From UBA8437 sp964646205 (GTDB lineage: Bacteria; Planctomycetota; Planctomycetia; Planctomycetales; Planctomycetaceae), in contig CAZYAZ010000014.1 in the NCBI GenBank assembly GCA_964646205.1, forward strand, positions 1 through 64,000: DNA of 64,000 nucleotides. The letters are read 5' to 3'. The position numbers and the translations under genes are program-made. The notes beneath the pieces were generated by a model. The model worked only from the letters and a program-made list of their open reading frames with translations, was not told the DNA's origin and did no database searches. Below are positions 17,579 to 27,199 of this stretch, one piece after another; position 1 is the first letter of the stretch; each line of letters begins with the position of its first letter.

Positions 17579-17724
17579 GTGGTGTTCGAACTGGCCGGTG
17601 GATTGGTGTCCAGAGTGGCCATCGTAGCGAACGGCGGACAAGACGAATACCGTCACCGGGTGGCTGCTCGTGGTGTCGGCGGGCGAGTATGATGGGAAGA
17701 CCAGAAACGCAGTATGGAGTCGGG

Positions 17725-18531
17725 ATGATCCTGGACGAATTGAAGGACCTGCTGCGGCAGGGAGAGCAGGGAGACTGGAGCGAATCGGAGTGGACCGCTG
17801 CACTCGGCGAGTTGACCGGGCCGGTCGCCCGCCCGACGTCGATCGCTGTCGAATCGGCCCAGGTCGACCTCGATCGGCTTACCCGCTGTGGTTACCCGGA
17901 GGTGATTTTCTCTGAAGGGAAAACGGTCGAGTCGGTCGTCGAGATCTTTGGGGCGTTGTCCGCGGCGGAGCAGGACTGCCTGGCGACCCGGGTGGCACCG
18001 GCCCAGGGCGAGGCGCTGCTGGAGAATTTTCCCGAGGCGGAATGGAACCGGGTGGCCGGTTGTGTGCGTTGGAACCGCGACGAGGGGGCCGAGACTCGAG
18101 GCCGGGTCCTGGTCGTCACCGCCGGAACCAGTGATCGACCGGTCGCCGAGGAAACTCTTGAGACGTTGCGGTGGATGCGCTGCGAGGTCGATCGGATCGA
18201 GGACGTGGGGGTCGCCGGTCCACATCGGCTCCTCGAACAACGCGACCGCCTGGGATCGGCTGATGCGATCGTGGTGGTGGCTGGGATGGAGGGGGCGTTG
18301 CCCAGTGTTGTGGGGGGCTGGGTGTCGTGCCCGGTGGTGGCTGTTCCGACCAGCGTGGGCTATGGGGCGGCCCTGGGGGGCCTGGCCGCACTGCTGGGGA
18401 TGCTCAACAGTTGTGCCGCCAATGTCACGGTGGTGAACATCGACGCGGGATTCAAAGCGGGTTTCGTGGCCGGCCTGATTGCTCGTGGATCCGCAGGCGG
18501 TGATGGCCAGCAAGAAGTGCACCGGGAGTGA
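17725..18531 (+). CDS. larB: LarB-like nickel-pincer cofactor biosynthesis protein
   Basis: A 268-aa protein. LarB carboxylates and hydrolyses nicotinic acid adenine dinucleotide in the first step to the nickel-pincer cofactor of lactate racemase-type enzymes. The motif DLDRLTRCGYPEVIFSEGKT is characteristic, and the PurE-like C-terminal half shows VTAGTSDRPVAEET, AGMEGALPSVVGG and VPTSVGYGAALGGLAALLGML. ATG 17725 has ggag five bases upstream; ATG 17689/17692 are alternatives. Its stop overlaps the start region of nnrD. The partner genes larA, larC and larE are not in this window. Confidence 0.93.
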   Translation: MILDELKDLLRQGEQGDWSESEWTAALGELTGPVARPTSIAVESAQVDLDRLTRCGYPEVIFSEGKTVESVVEIFGALSAAEQDCLATRVAPAQGEALLENFPEAEWNRVAGCVRWNRDEGAETRGRVLVVTAGTSDRPVAEETLETLRWMRCEVDRIEDVGVAGPHRLLEQRDRLGSADAIVVVAGMEGALPSVVGGWVSCPVVAVPTSVGYGAALGGLAALLGMLNSCAANVTVVNIDAGFKAGFVAGLIARGSAGGDGQQEVHRE

Positions 18532-18533
18532 GC

Positions 18534-19433
18534 ATGGAAATCATCACGGGGAATCCACCGATTCCCGAGCGGCCAGTGGCCGGGCACAAGGGCACCTTTG
18601 GCCATGTGCTGATTGCCGCGGGCAGCGTGGGGATGAGCGGTGCCGCAGCACTGGCAGGCCTGGGAGCACTCAGGTCAGGGGCCGGCCTGGTGAGGTTGGC
18701 GGTTCCCCAGAGCCTGGTTGGGGTGGTGGCAGCGATCGAGCCGTCCTACCTGGTATTGCCGTTGCCCGAGGACAATGGTGGACGGACGTCGGGAAACGCG
18801 GGGTCGGAATTGTCGCGAGCCGCGACGGTTGCCACCGCGATGGCGATTGGTCCCGGCTGGGGCCACAGTGTGGAATTGGAGGGCCTGGCGACCTCGTTGT
18901 TCGAGACTCTCGACTGCCCCCTGGTCGTCGACGCGGACGGACTGAATCTCTTGGCCACGGCCGGAACCCTGGCGACAGGGGGCCCGCCGGCTGCCGGTCG
19001 CGTGCTGACGCCTCATCCCGGGGAGATGGCACGGCTGATGGAAACCGATGTGTTGAGCGTCCAGGCGGACCGTGAAGGGATGGCCGTTGACCTGGCCAGC
19101 CGCAGCGGCGCCGTGGTGGTGTTGAAGGGGGCCGGCACGGTGATCACCGATGGCGTGCGGGTGGTGATCAACACGACCGGCAACAGTGGCCTGGCGACCG
19201 GTGGCAGTGGAGACGTCCTGACTGGATTGGTGGCGGGGTTGCTGGCGAGAGGCATGGATTCGTTTGCTGCGGCCTGGTTGGGAGTCCACCTGCATGGCCT
19301 GGCCGCTGATTTGGCCGTTGTCGAACTCGGTGAGTCGGGACTGATCGCATCGGATCTTCCCGACTGGATTCCCGCGGCATGGATTGAACTGGAAGAGTGT
19401 CGAGGTGGTGCGGATGATCCGGGCGAGAATTGA
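18534..19433 (+). CDS. nnrD: ADP-dependent NAD(P)H-hydrate dehydratase
   Basis: A 299-aa protein of the ribokinase-like fold that dehydrates damaged NAD(P)H hydrate using ADP. The family motifs are GHKGTFGHVLIAAGS near the N-terminus, LTPHPGEMARL, VLKGAGTVITDG and NSGLATGGSGDVLTG with the catalytic Asp. The epimerase domain (NnrE/YjeF-N), often fused in front, is absent here, so this is the stand-alone dehydratase. Start is ATG 18534, with GTG 18528 overlapping the larB stop as an alternative; coupling with larB is likely. Confidence 0.93.
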   Translation: MEIITGNPPIPERPVAGHKGTFGHVLIAAGSVGMSGAAALAGLGALRSGAGLVRLAVPQSLVGVVAAIEPSYLVLPLPEDNGGRTSGNAGSELSRAATVATAMAIGPGWGHSVELEGLATSLFETLDCPLVVDADGLNLLATAGTLATGGPPAAGRVLTPHPGEMARLMETDVLSVQADREGMAVDLASRSGAVVVLKGAGTVITDGVRVVINTTGNSGLATGGSGDVLTGLVAGLLARGMDSFAAAWLGVHLHGLAADLAVVELGESGLIASDLPDWIPAAWIELEECRGGADDPGEN

Positions 19434-19523
19434 CTGGCCGAATCGATGGTCCTTATCATGGTTTCTGTACCGGCGTGGCACCGAGGTGTCCCGGGGTGAT
19501 GTTTTCTCACAGCGGTCCTGACC

Positions 19524-22175
19524 ATGTTCGCCCGTCTGGCCGCCGCCGTCGTTCGTTTTTGGCCCGTGTGGCTGTCCGGCTGGCTGCTGCTGCTGCTGGC
19601 CAGTTCCTGGGCGGCCCCCGCGCTTGACGACGTGGTCACCTCGGGTGAATTCGCCTTCCTGCCAGCCGACTCTCCCAGCCGTCGTGGCGAGGATCTGTTC
19701 GAGCGGGCGTGGGGGGAAACGGTTCCCAGTCGCGTCGTGATCGTGGTCAGTTGCAAGGCCGAAGGCGAACAACTCAACGACGACGATCACCGTTTCATCG
19801 ACGAGGTGCTGGCAGCGGCGCTTGTCGAACTGGCCGAGTCGATGGGGGGGTTGGCCAAGGAGGAGGAGGAGGAGGAGGAGGGAGATGACGTTGAGCGGCA
19901 GGAGTCCAGCGAGGTCCGCTCTCGTTCGTTGATCAACGATGTGCGAACCTTCAGTGATCGCAAGATCGGCAAGTTGTTGGAGAGCAGTGACGGCCGGGCA
20001 TCGTTGGTGATTGTCGAACTGACAGCTGAGTTCCTCAATCGAGAGAACCGGGAGACGATTGATGCGATCGAAAAATTGATTCGTAACGAGGTCGCGCAAC
20101 CGGTCGGGACGCTCTGGGCAGCCGACCGGCCGGTGTGGAAGCAGTCGGGTCTGAAGCCCGGGATCATCCAGCAGAGGCTGGGAGTGGCGACCAGTGGAGA
20201 GGCGACCGTAGGTCGCGACATGCTGCGGGCCAGTGACGAGAGTGCCAACGCGACGGAATTCTGGACGGTGGTTCTGGTCATCTTTCTGCTGGTGCTGTTG
20301 TACCGGGCCCCCGTGGTTGCATTGATTCCGATGGTGACGGTCGCGGTGGCGGTTCAAATTGCGATGAACCTGCTGCAACTGGGTGCCCTGTGGGGGATTG
20401 TCGATCTGTTCCGTGGCATCGAGGTTTACGTGACCGTGCTGTGTTATGGGGCGGGGGTGGACTACTGCTTCTTTCTGATCGCACGGTACCGCGAGGAACT
20501 GGTGGTCACGGCGTCCGAGGGGACCGGATCGCAGGTTCCGGTCACGACCGCACTGCAGCGGGGACTCTCGCGAGTCGGCGCCGCGTTGACGGCGAGTGCC
20601 GGCACCGTGATGTGTGGGATTGGCATGATGGTCTTCGCGCAGTTTGGAAAATTTCGGCAGGCGGGAGTCGGTATCTCGTTTGGATTGGCCGTGGTACTGG
20701 CGGCGTCGTTGACGTTCACACCGACGTTGTTGCGTTTGGCCGATCGCTGGGCATTCTGGCCGCGTCGTCCGGGGGGAAGTGGGGGAGGACGTGCCGGTTG
20801 GGTGGCCACCGACGATCCGTTTCGTCGCTGGATTCGCAGCAACCCCATCCAGTCCGGTTGGAATCGCCTGGCCGAGGCGCTGGTGCGGTATCCGGCGACG
20901 ATCTGGATAACCAGCGTGCTGCTGATGGCGCCATTTGCCGCATGGGGTGTTTGGAACTACACCTCGCTGAGTTACGGGCTGCTCTCGGAACTTCCCCAAG
21001 ACAACGCCAGTGTGCGTGGAGCCACCGAAGTGCAAAAGCACTTCCCGGCCGGCAATGCCGGCCCGGTGACGCTGTTGTTGGAAAATGACTCGCTCGATTT
21101 TGATTCCACCGATGGCCGCGAGTTCATTGAACAATTGACCGGGTTTCTGGAAACCAGGAAGGGGCCGTTGAAACTGGCCGATGTCCGCAGTGTCACTCAA
21201 CCCTACGGTCTCTCCGGAGGCAGTGGGCTGACGGGGAGCCGGATTGAAAGACGGATCCGTCGTCAGCGGATCCGGCAGCACTACGTGGCCGAGTTGGCTT
21301 CGGGAGCGGCAACGGCGGGAGATGCAGGGGCTGACCCCGCCGAACCCGACGCCTGGGTCACTCGCGTCGATGTCGTTTTTGAAGAGGATCCGTTTTCCCG
21401 TGATAGCATCCGGCAACTCAGTGACTTGGAAGCCGAGGTCCGCGGTCACATCAAGGCAAGTCGTCCGGCGATCGATCCGGAGGCCGATAGCGAGGAGACT
21501 GACACCGAATTGCTGGGGCGGCGAACGAGGCTGCTGTCAATCGGTTCGACGGCCAGCATTCGGGATCTGAAGGACGTCACCGATTCCGACCAGGTTCGCA
21601 TCGACGTCTTTGTCCTGGCCGGCGTCTACGTGATCCTGTTGGTCCTGCTACGTCGTCCGGGCATCTCGTTTTATCTGATCATCGGTGTGTTTTTCAGCTA
21701 CTTCGCCGCGCTGGGAGTGACGTTTGTGTTCTTTGAACACGTGGTGGGAAGTCCGGAGGACTTCGGTGGGCTGGACTGGAAGGTGCCGATGTTTCTGTTC
21801 ACGATCCTGATCGCCGTCGGCGAGGACTACAACATTTTTCTGATGACCCGGATCGAGGAGGAGCAGGCTGAGCACGGCCTGGTCGGAGGCGTGCTGGAGG
21901 CGTTGAAGAGGACCGGAAGTATCATCGCCGGCTGTGGTGTGATCATGGCGGGCACGTTTTCGTCTTTGCTGGCCGGCTCGCTGGTCGGCATGCAGCAGTT
22001 GGGGTTTGCCCTGGCCTTCGGCGTGCTGCTGGACACGATGGTCGTGATGCCGATCCTGGTGCCGTCGTGGTTGATCCTGTTGTACCAGGGCCGCCTGGGG
22101 CCGCTGAGCCGCCTGGCCGGTCAGGATCGATCCTCGGGCGATGACCCGGATGGGTCGGGCGAGACTGGAGCCTGA
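19524..22175 (+). CDS. MMPL/RND-family membrane transporter
   Basis: An 883-aa protein with the RND superfamily layout: one N-terminal helix (FWPVWLSGWLLLLLAS), a large periplasmic loop, a block of helices (about 250-410), a second helix and loop, and a C-terminal helix block (about 700-860). The segment VGEDYNIFLMTRIEEE matches the proton-relay region seen in MMPL proteins (GxDYxxF), and its counterpart in the first half is GAGVDYCFFLIARYREE. Substrates of such proteins are lipids or hopanoids in other bacteria; not assignable here. A run of seven Glu codons lies at 19860-19880. The 3' end overlaps the PhyH gene by 55 bp on the opposite strand. Confidence 0.9.
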   Translation: MFARLAAAVVRFWPVWLSGWLLLLLASSWAAPALDDVVTSGEFAFLPADSPSRRGEDLFERAWGETVPSRVVIVVSCKAEGEQLNDDDHRFIDEVLAAALVELAESMGGLAKEEEEEEEGDDVERQESSEVRSRSLINDVRTFSDRKIGKLLESSDGRASLVIVELTAEFLNRENRETIDAIEKLIRNEVAQPVGTLWAADRPVWKQSGLKPGIIQQRLGVATSGEATVGRDMLRASDESANATEFWTVVLVIFLLVLLYRAPVVALIPMVTVAVAVQIAMNLLQLGALWGIVDLFRGIEVYVTVLCYGAGVDYCFFLIARYREELVVTASEGTGSQVPVTTALQRGLSRVGAALTASAGTVMCGIGMMVFAQFGKFRQAGVGISFGLAVVLAASLTFTPTLLRLADRWAFWPRRPGGSGGGRAGWVATDDPFRRWIRSNPIQSGWNRLAEALVRYPATIWITSVLLMAPFAAWGVWNYTSLSYGLLSELPQDNASVRGATEVQKHFPAGNAGPVTLLLENDSLDFDSTDGREFIEQLTGFLETRKGPLKLADVRSVTQPYGLSGGSGLTGSRIERRIRRQRIRQHYVAELASGAATAGDAGADPAEPDAWVTRVDVVFEEDPFSRDSIRQLSDLEAEVRGHIKASRPAIDPEADSEETDTELLGRRTRLLSIGSTASIRDLKDVTDSDQVRIDVFVLAGVYVILLVLLRRPGISFYLIIGVFFSYFAALGVTFVFFEHVVGSPEDFGGLDWKVPMFLFTILIAVGEDYNIFLMTRIEEEQAEHGLVGGVLEALKRTGSIIAGCGVIMAGTFSSLLAGSLVGMQQLGFALAFGVLLDTMVVMPILVPSWLILLYQGRLGPLSRLAGQDRSSGDDPDGSGETGA
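19860..19880 (+). repeat. GAG trinucleotide run, 7 codons
   Basis: Seven consecutive GAG codons encode a Glu7 run in the first periplasmic loop of the MMPL protein. It is a simple-sequence tract where length variation by slippage would be in frame. Confidence 0.85.
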
Positions 22176-22939
22176 GGGACTTCCGGGATCGAGGCGGAAC
22201 GGGACCCCGGAGCGGGAGGGTTGTCTGCGGGCCGGTACGTGAACACGAGGGAACACTTGGTTGTGTCGGTTTGGTTAGGGCCGGCCGAGTGCAGGGTCAG
22301 GCAGTGGAACAGCAACACGTCGCCGACTTCGAGCGTGATGAGGCGGCGGCTGTCGAGCAGATCCTGGTTTTCAGGCAGGTCTTCCCGGAAGAACTTGTCG
22401 GGGTCAAATCGATCGGTGTCGAGTGTCATGGCATGGCTGCCGGGGACGACCTCCAGCGCGCCGTTCTCAGCGGTTTCAGGACTCAATGCCAGCCAGGCGC
22501 TGACCAACTCGGGTCGTTGAAACGACCAGTAACGGAAGTCCTGGTGCCAGGCGGTTCGGCTGGAGAACCGCGGCTGCTTGGTCATGACACAATTGTGGTG
22601 GGCCAGAGGCAGGACGACATCGGGGCCGACCAACTGGGACACGCAGGACAACAGGTCCGGGTTGGTTGCCCACCCGGCAAACCGGGGGTGTCGATTGAAG
22701 ACTTGCTGCATCCGTCGAATCGTTGCTCCACCGTTGGCCTTGCGATTCGACGGCGCACCGGGGTATCCCAGGTCGGCTTCGTACTCGAGGGGACCTTCCG
22801 GTTTTTGGAGTTCGTCTCGGATCACTGCGAGCAACTCGCCACACGTTTCGGGTGAGGCCATTTTGGGTACGACGACAAAGCCGTCGCGGTCAAAGTCCCG
22901 CTGTTGTTCGGGAGTGAGTTGGCGGATTTCAGTGGCCAC
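22121..22939 (-). CDS. Phytanoyl-CoA dioxygenase (PhyH) family protein
   Basis: A 272-aa Fe(II)/2-oxoglutarate oxygenase. The metal triad is visible as His and Asp in WHQDF and a distal His in LTLHSAGPN; the downstream Arg in FTYRPAD is a candidate for 2-oxoglutarate binding. The N-terminus (DFDRDGFVVVP) is the family hallmark. The start GTG 22939 was chosen because similarity begins there, but no strong binding site precedes it. The natural substrate cannot be told. The C-terminal Pro/Ser-rich tail overlaps the MMPL gene. Confidence 0.85.
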   Translation of the reverse strand: MATEIRQLTPEQQRDFDRDGFVVVPKMASPETCGELLAVIRDELQKPEGPLEYEADLGYPGAPSNRKANGGATIRRMQQVFNRHPRFAGWATNPDLLSCVSQLVGPDVVLPLAHHNCVMTKQPRFSSRTAWHQDFRYWSFQRPELVSAWLALSPETAENGALEVVPGSHAMTLDTDRFDPDKFFREDLPENQDLLDSRRLITLEVGDVLLFHCLTLHSAGPNQTDTTKCSLVFTYRPADNPPAPGSRSASIPEVPQAPVSPDPSGSSPEDRS

Positions 22940-23154
22940 GGTTTTCCGGTCAAAGGCGAACCCGTCGGTTCTTCCGAGTCTCGCCACGAGGTGTCGACAG
23001 TCTCTACAATAAACCCTTCGAGTTGAAGCCGTAGTCGGCTCGGTGACCCATCCTAGCAGGTTGTTGGATTGGGTTGGCGGGCCTGTCATGACCTTCTGTC
23101 CAGATCGTCCGCACCGGGTGTCAGCCGGTCGGGGGAAAGAGCCCTGGAGCGACA

Positions 23155-24615
23155 ATGCCTTTACTGGTTTCCTCGTGGATCCGCCGAACCACGGTCTCGG
23201 TTTTTGTCAGCAGTGCTTTGCTGGCGGCTGGATTTTCGGGATTTACCTTTCTGGCATCACTGCGGAGCCAGCCCCCCAATCGTGAACAACAGAGACGAGT
23301 CTTCCAGGTCGACCTGTACCGCGTGGAATCCCAGCCGATGCAGCAGATCATGTCGGCATTTGGAACAGCCCGGAGTGATCACCAGGTCGTGTTGGCAGCA
23401 CAGGTGGCGGGCGAGATCGTGTCGGTCCATCCTCAATTGCGCGTCGGGTTGAGAATTCCTCCGCAGCAGTCCGAGGGCAAGCCGGTGATTCTTGTGGAGA
23501 TTGATTCGCAGGCTTTTCAGCAGAAGGTGACCCAGGCCCAGCGGCGACTGGAAGAGGACAAGGCCGAGTTGGCCCGGCATGCCCAGGATGTCAAGAACAC
23601 CACGGTGTTGCTCGGGAAGGCCCGTGCGGACCTGGCCGAGTACCGGAAGGAATACGAGAGGGTCCGTGGCTTGAAAGCCAAGGGCGTGGCCAGTGACAGT
23701 GATGTGACCCGAGTGACCCTGGAACTGCGGCGGTACGACGACCAGGTGATTGCGCTTGAGAACCGGAAAAGCCTGTTGCCCCTGGACGAGCAGAAACTGG
23801 AGAAACGCCAGGCCGTTCACCAGGCCGATCTTGCTCTGGCCCAACTCGAACTGGAACATGCCACCGTCCAGGCGCCATTCAGTGGCGTGCTGGGGGAGGT
23901 CCACGTCGAGCAGGGGCAGTATGTGCGTCCCGGCGAGGCCCTGGTCCGCCTGGTTGATGACAGCCGGATCGAGGTTCCCGTGTCGCTGACGGCAACGGAC
24001 TACGAACAGGTTCGCATGGTCCTCGATGCCGGCGAGGGTCCCCTGGTGGACCTCGCCACCGAAGAGACAGGGGCGGCATCGTGGAAAGGTCGCGTGGTGA
24101 GATTGGCTCCCGAGATCGACGAACGGACTCGAACGGGTCGTGCCTTTGTCGTTGTCGAGAACAGCCGGCAGTCACAGCCCCTGGTGCCGGGCACTTTTGT
24201 TCACGCCCGGATCACTGGGCTGCAGCATGGTCGGGCGGTCGTGATTCCCAGGGATGCAATTTCTGTCGACAACCGGGGCCGGGAGTTTGTCTGGGTGGCG
24301 AGGGCAGAGCCAGCGATGGTCGATCCAAGTGTCTCGGGCGGTCCGACGGCGGATGCCCGCACGATCGAAAGACGTCTGCTGGTCGACCAGCATGGGACCA
24401 GGCCCAGGATGCTGCAGACACTGGCTCTGGTGGAACCGGGGATCCTTCAGGAGGGTGAGTTGGTCGTGTTGACCAATCTCGATGTGATGTCCGAAGGTTC
24501 GCTGGTCCGCATGCCCGAGCCCGATGAGCTGCGGACTCTCGACTCGGAGTTGGCGGCCCAACCGGTGACCGTGTTGCGGAGGGTCGTTTCACCGACCGAT
24601 CCGAAGGCCGACTGA
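23155..24615 (+). CDS. RND/HlyD-type periplasmic adaptor subunit
   Basis: A 486-aa membrane-fusion protein. It has an N-terminal membrane anchor (about 14-35), a lipoyl/barrel-sandwich hybrid domain split by a long coiled-coil hairpin (about 125-235: QRRLEEDKAELARHAQD and KLEKRQAVHQADLALAQLE), and the return lipoyl strand VQAPFSGVLGEVHVEQGQYV, followed by the beta-barrel domain and a C-terminal domain. ATG 23155 has ctggag seven bases upstream. Such adaptors link an inner-membrane pump to an outer-membrane channel, but no RND pump or TolC-like gene follows it. Confidence 0.88.
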   Translation: MPLLVSSWIRRTTVSVFVSSALLAAGFSGFTFLASLRSQPPNREQQRRVFQVDLYRVESQPMQQIMSAFGTARSDHQVVLAAQVAGEIVSVHPQLRVGLRIPPQQSEGKPVILVEIDSQAFQQKVTQAQRRLEEDKAELARHAQDVKNTTVLLGKARADLAEYRKEYERVRGLKAKGVASDSDVTRVTLELRRYDDQVIALENRKSLLPLDEQKLEKRQAVHQADLALAQLELEHATVQAPFSGVLGEVHVEQGQYVRPGEALVRLVDDSRIEVPVSLTATDYEQVRMVLDAGEGPLVDLATEETGAASWKGRVVRLAPEIDERTRTGRAFVVVENSRQSQPLVPGTFVHARITGLQHGRAVVIPRDAISVDNRGREFVWVARAEPAMVDPSVSGGPTADARTIERRLLVDQHGTRPRMLQTLALVEPGILQEGELVVLTNLDVMSEGSLVRMPEPDELRTLDSELAAQPVTVLRRVVSPTDPKAD

Positions 24616-24702
24616 GTCGGTGTGAATTGATTGTCTCGGCGGTGCTTGCAGTCGTCTCGGGAGGGCCGCACAATGAGTTCCGCTTTGTCGGGTCGTGCTC
24701 CC

Positions 24703-24707
24703 AGGAG
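24703..24707 (+). promoter_or_regulatory. Ribosome binding site for the CehA/McbA-like gene
   Basis: A clear aggag ends nine bases before ATG 24717. It supports that start over the upstream in-frame codons at 24627. Confidence 0.55.
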
Positions 24708-24716
24708 ACTGCTCTC

Positions 24717-27158
24717 ATGAATTTTTCCGATCGCTGCGATTCTCACTCTCACCGGTTGCCGGGATTCCTTCGCTGTGCCCGCGTGGTTCTCTGGGGTGTC
24801 CTCGTGGTTCTGCCGTTGATGCCGGCCACGGCCCGAGCCGGAAAATTGCCGGAGGTGGTGTCGGTAGAACGTCAGCCGTTGGTGGCAGCGACGAAGCGAT
24901 TGGTCGAGGCGTTGAACTATGCGGGGACCCCGCTGCCACCTGCCGATGTCGCCCGCCTGGCAACGGCCTACGCCGAAAAAAAAGACGCTGTGGCGGTCAA
25001 GGCGATCCAGGCCGTGCTGGACCGGTATTCGCTGGTGGGGGTCCACATCAATGCCGAGAGCCGGGTGAAGGTGGCCGAGGGAGCAGCGCCGCGACAACTT
25101 GTCCAACAAGGATGGCGAACCTTCCTGGTGAAGGTTCACAATGAGGCGGGCGTGACGGCCAGGCTGGTCGCCAACAGTCCCCAGGCGTTACCCGTCTACA
25201 TGCGGGGCCAGGGGTCCAGACAACGACCGCAGTCCAAGGCGAAACTGGTGCAGCCGTCTGACGTGGGCCAGAGATTTTTGGACATTGCCCTGTTCAACAG
25301 GCAGCCGCTCAAACCGACGCTTTCGGGACTCGAACTCGAGTACCGCATTCTTCAGTTGTACAGTCGTGACGTGGGACGGCGCGAGGCGAAATTGTCGTTT
25401 CACGTGGGCCAGGGCACACAGGACCTGGGGTTTCGCAGCGAGGTGGCGGTACTGTTTGATTGCGTGCCGGCCGTCGAGGTCTCCCTGGGAGTTCGAGATA
25501 TTGATGGCAGGCCGACGACCGCAGCCTTTGTGATCCGGGACAGCCGGGGTCGGGTTTACCCGAATCCTGCGCGACGGCTGGCTCCAGATTTCTTTTTTCA
25601 CAACCAGGTTTATCGGGCCGACGGTGAGAGTGTTCACCTGCCACCGGGGGAATACAGCATCGAGTTGTCTCGTGGTCCCGAATACGAAGTGCAGCGGCGG
25701 CGGCTGGTGGTGCCCAGTGGTGTCGCCAGCCATCGGGCCAATTTCCAACTGGTCCGATGGGTTCATCCGGCGACCCGGAGATGGTTCTCTGGTGATCACC
25801 ATGTTCACGCAGCTGGATGTGCACACTATGACAGTCCGACCGAAGGGGTGACCCCGGCGGACATGATGCGACATATTCTTGGCGAAGATCTCAACGTCGG
25901 TTGCGTGCTCTCGTGGGGCCCCTGCTGGTATTCCCAGAAGCAGTATTTCGAGGGCCGGACGTCGGCACTCTCGCGACCCCAGTACCTGATGCGTTACGAC
26001 GTCGAAGTCAGTGGGTTCCCCAGTTCTCATGCGGGCCACCTGTGCCTGTTGCGACTCTCCGAGGATGACTACCCCGGGACCAAGCTGATCGAAGAGTGGC
26101 CCAGTTGGACCTTGCCGGTGCTCGACTGGGGCAAGCAGCAGGGAGGAGTGGTCGGTTACAGTCACAGCGGCTGGGGGTTGGCCTTGCCCGATTACACGGC
26201 TGATGGAAAGCGGCAATTTGTCAACTACCGTCGAGTGCCCACCGGATGGAAGGGCCGTGCGGCCGACAAGTTGCCTGACTATGCGATGCCGCCGTTTGAC
26301 GGGATCGGGGCCAACGAGTTCATCGTGACCGTTGCCCACGATGTCTGTCATTTCATCTCGGCCGTCGACACCCCCAGCGTCTGGGAATTGAATATCTGGT
26401 ACCACACGCTCAACTGCGGTTTCCGTTCCCGGATCAGTGGCGAAACGGACTTCCCCTGCATCTATGGAGACAAAGTGGGACTGGGACGGATCTATGTGAA
26501 ACTCGACAAGGACCAGCCTCTGACGTTCGACAACTGGATTGCCGGGGTGCGGGACGGTCGAAGTTACTGTGGCGATGGCCGGTCACACATCCTGGATTTT
26601 CAGGTCGACGATGTTGCGGTTGGTGAACCGGGGTCGGGCAAGGCGATTAGCCAACTCAATCTCAAGAAACCAGGTGAGGTCAAGGTGCGGTTTGATGTGG
26701 CCGCGAGACTGGAGCCCGAACCGACCGATGCAACCGAGGCGATTCGCGGTAGTCGGCTTGATCAGAAACCGTACTGGCACATCGAGCGGTCACGGCTGGG
26801 TGACAGCCGCCGGGTTCCGGTGGAGGTGATCGTCAATGGCTATCCGGTGGCCAAAAAGGAGATCGTTGCCGACGGGAAGACCCGGTCGTTGAAGTTCGAC
26901 GTGCAACTGGAGCACTCCAGTTGGGTGGCTGTACGAATCTTTCCCTCGGTTCACACCAACCCGGTGTTTGTCGAGATTGGCAAGAAGCCGGTCCGAGCGA
27001 GCCGTCGCAGTGCGAGCTGGTGTCGTCAGGCTGTCGATGTCTGCTGGAAACAGAAACAGGGGCGGATTCGGCCAACCGAGCAGCCGGCTGCCAGGGCGGC
27101 CTACGACAAGGCCCGCGCGGTTTACGACGAGATTCTCAAGCAGAGTGTCGCCGACTGA
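24717..27158 (+). CDS. CehA/McbA family metallohydrolase, exported
   Basis: An 813-aa protein. The N-terminal stretch (ARVVLWGVLVVLPLMPATARAG) is a signal peptide. Residues 60-350 form accessory beta domains. The PHP-like metal-dependent hydrolase region begins with SGDHHVHAAG (about residue 360) and includes GVVGYSHSGWG and further His/Asp positions, as in the carbaryl-hydrolase-like CehA/McbA group, which is abundant in planctomycetes. The substrate is unknown; some relatives act on phosphoesters or amides. A C-terminal domain of about 200 residues ends in a helical region. The start has a good aggag site. It follows the adaptor gene by about 100 bp. Confidence 0.82.
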   Translation: MNFSDRCDSHSHRLPGFLRCARVVLWGVLVVLPLMPATARAGKLPEVVSVERQPLVAATKRLVEALNYAGTPLPPADVARLATAYAEKKDAVAVKAIQAVLDRYSLVGVHINAESRVKVAEGAAPRQLVQQGWRTFLVKVHNEAGVTARLVANSPQALPVYMRGQGSRQRPQSKAKLVQPSDVGQRFLDIALFNRQPLKPTLSGLELEYRILQLYSRDVGRREAKLSFHVGQGTQDLGFRSEVAVLFDCVPAVEVSLGVRDIDGRPTTAAFVIRDSRGRVYPNPARRLAPDFFFHNQVYRADGESVHLPPGEYSIELSRGPEYEVQRRRLVVPSGVASHRANFQLVRWVHPATRRWFSGDHHVHAAGCAHYDSPTEGVTPADMMRHILGEDLNVGCVLSWGPCWYSQKQYFEGRTSALSRPQYLMRYDVEVSGFPSSHAGHLCLLRLSEDDYPGTKLIEEWPSWTLPVLDWGKQQGGVVGYSHSGWGLALPDYTADGKRQFVNYRRVPTGWKGRAADKLPDYAMPPFDGIGANEFIVTVAHDVCHFISAVDTPSVWELNIWYHTLNCGFRSRISGETDFPCIYGDKVGLGRIYVKLDKDQPLTFDNWIAGVRDGRSYCGDGRSHILDFQVDDVAVGEPGSGKAISQLNLKKPGEVKVRFDVAARLEPEPTDATEAIRGSRLDQKPYWHIERSRLGDSRRVPVEVIVNGYPVAKKEIVADGKTRSLKFDVQLEHSSWVAVRIFPSVHTNPVFVEIGKKPVRASRRSASWCRQAVDVCWKQKQGRIRPTEQPAARAAYDKARAVYDEILKQSVAD

Positions 27159-27199
27159 TTGGACACTTCCGGGGCGCAAGTTGAGATTGAGACGACACG

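Noticed and set aside
18675..21449. 924-codon open frame on the minus strand opposite nnrD and the MMPL gene
   Set aside because: It lies antisense to two well-supported genes, and its translation is low in hydrophobic order and rich in Arg/His/Gln/Pro, as expected for a shadow frame in high-GC DNA.
25188..26405. 405-codon open frame opposite the CehA/McbA gene
   Set aside because: Antisense to a protein with a signal peptide and PHP-like motif; no domain in the antisense product.
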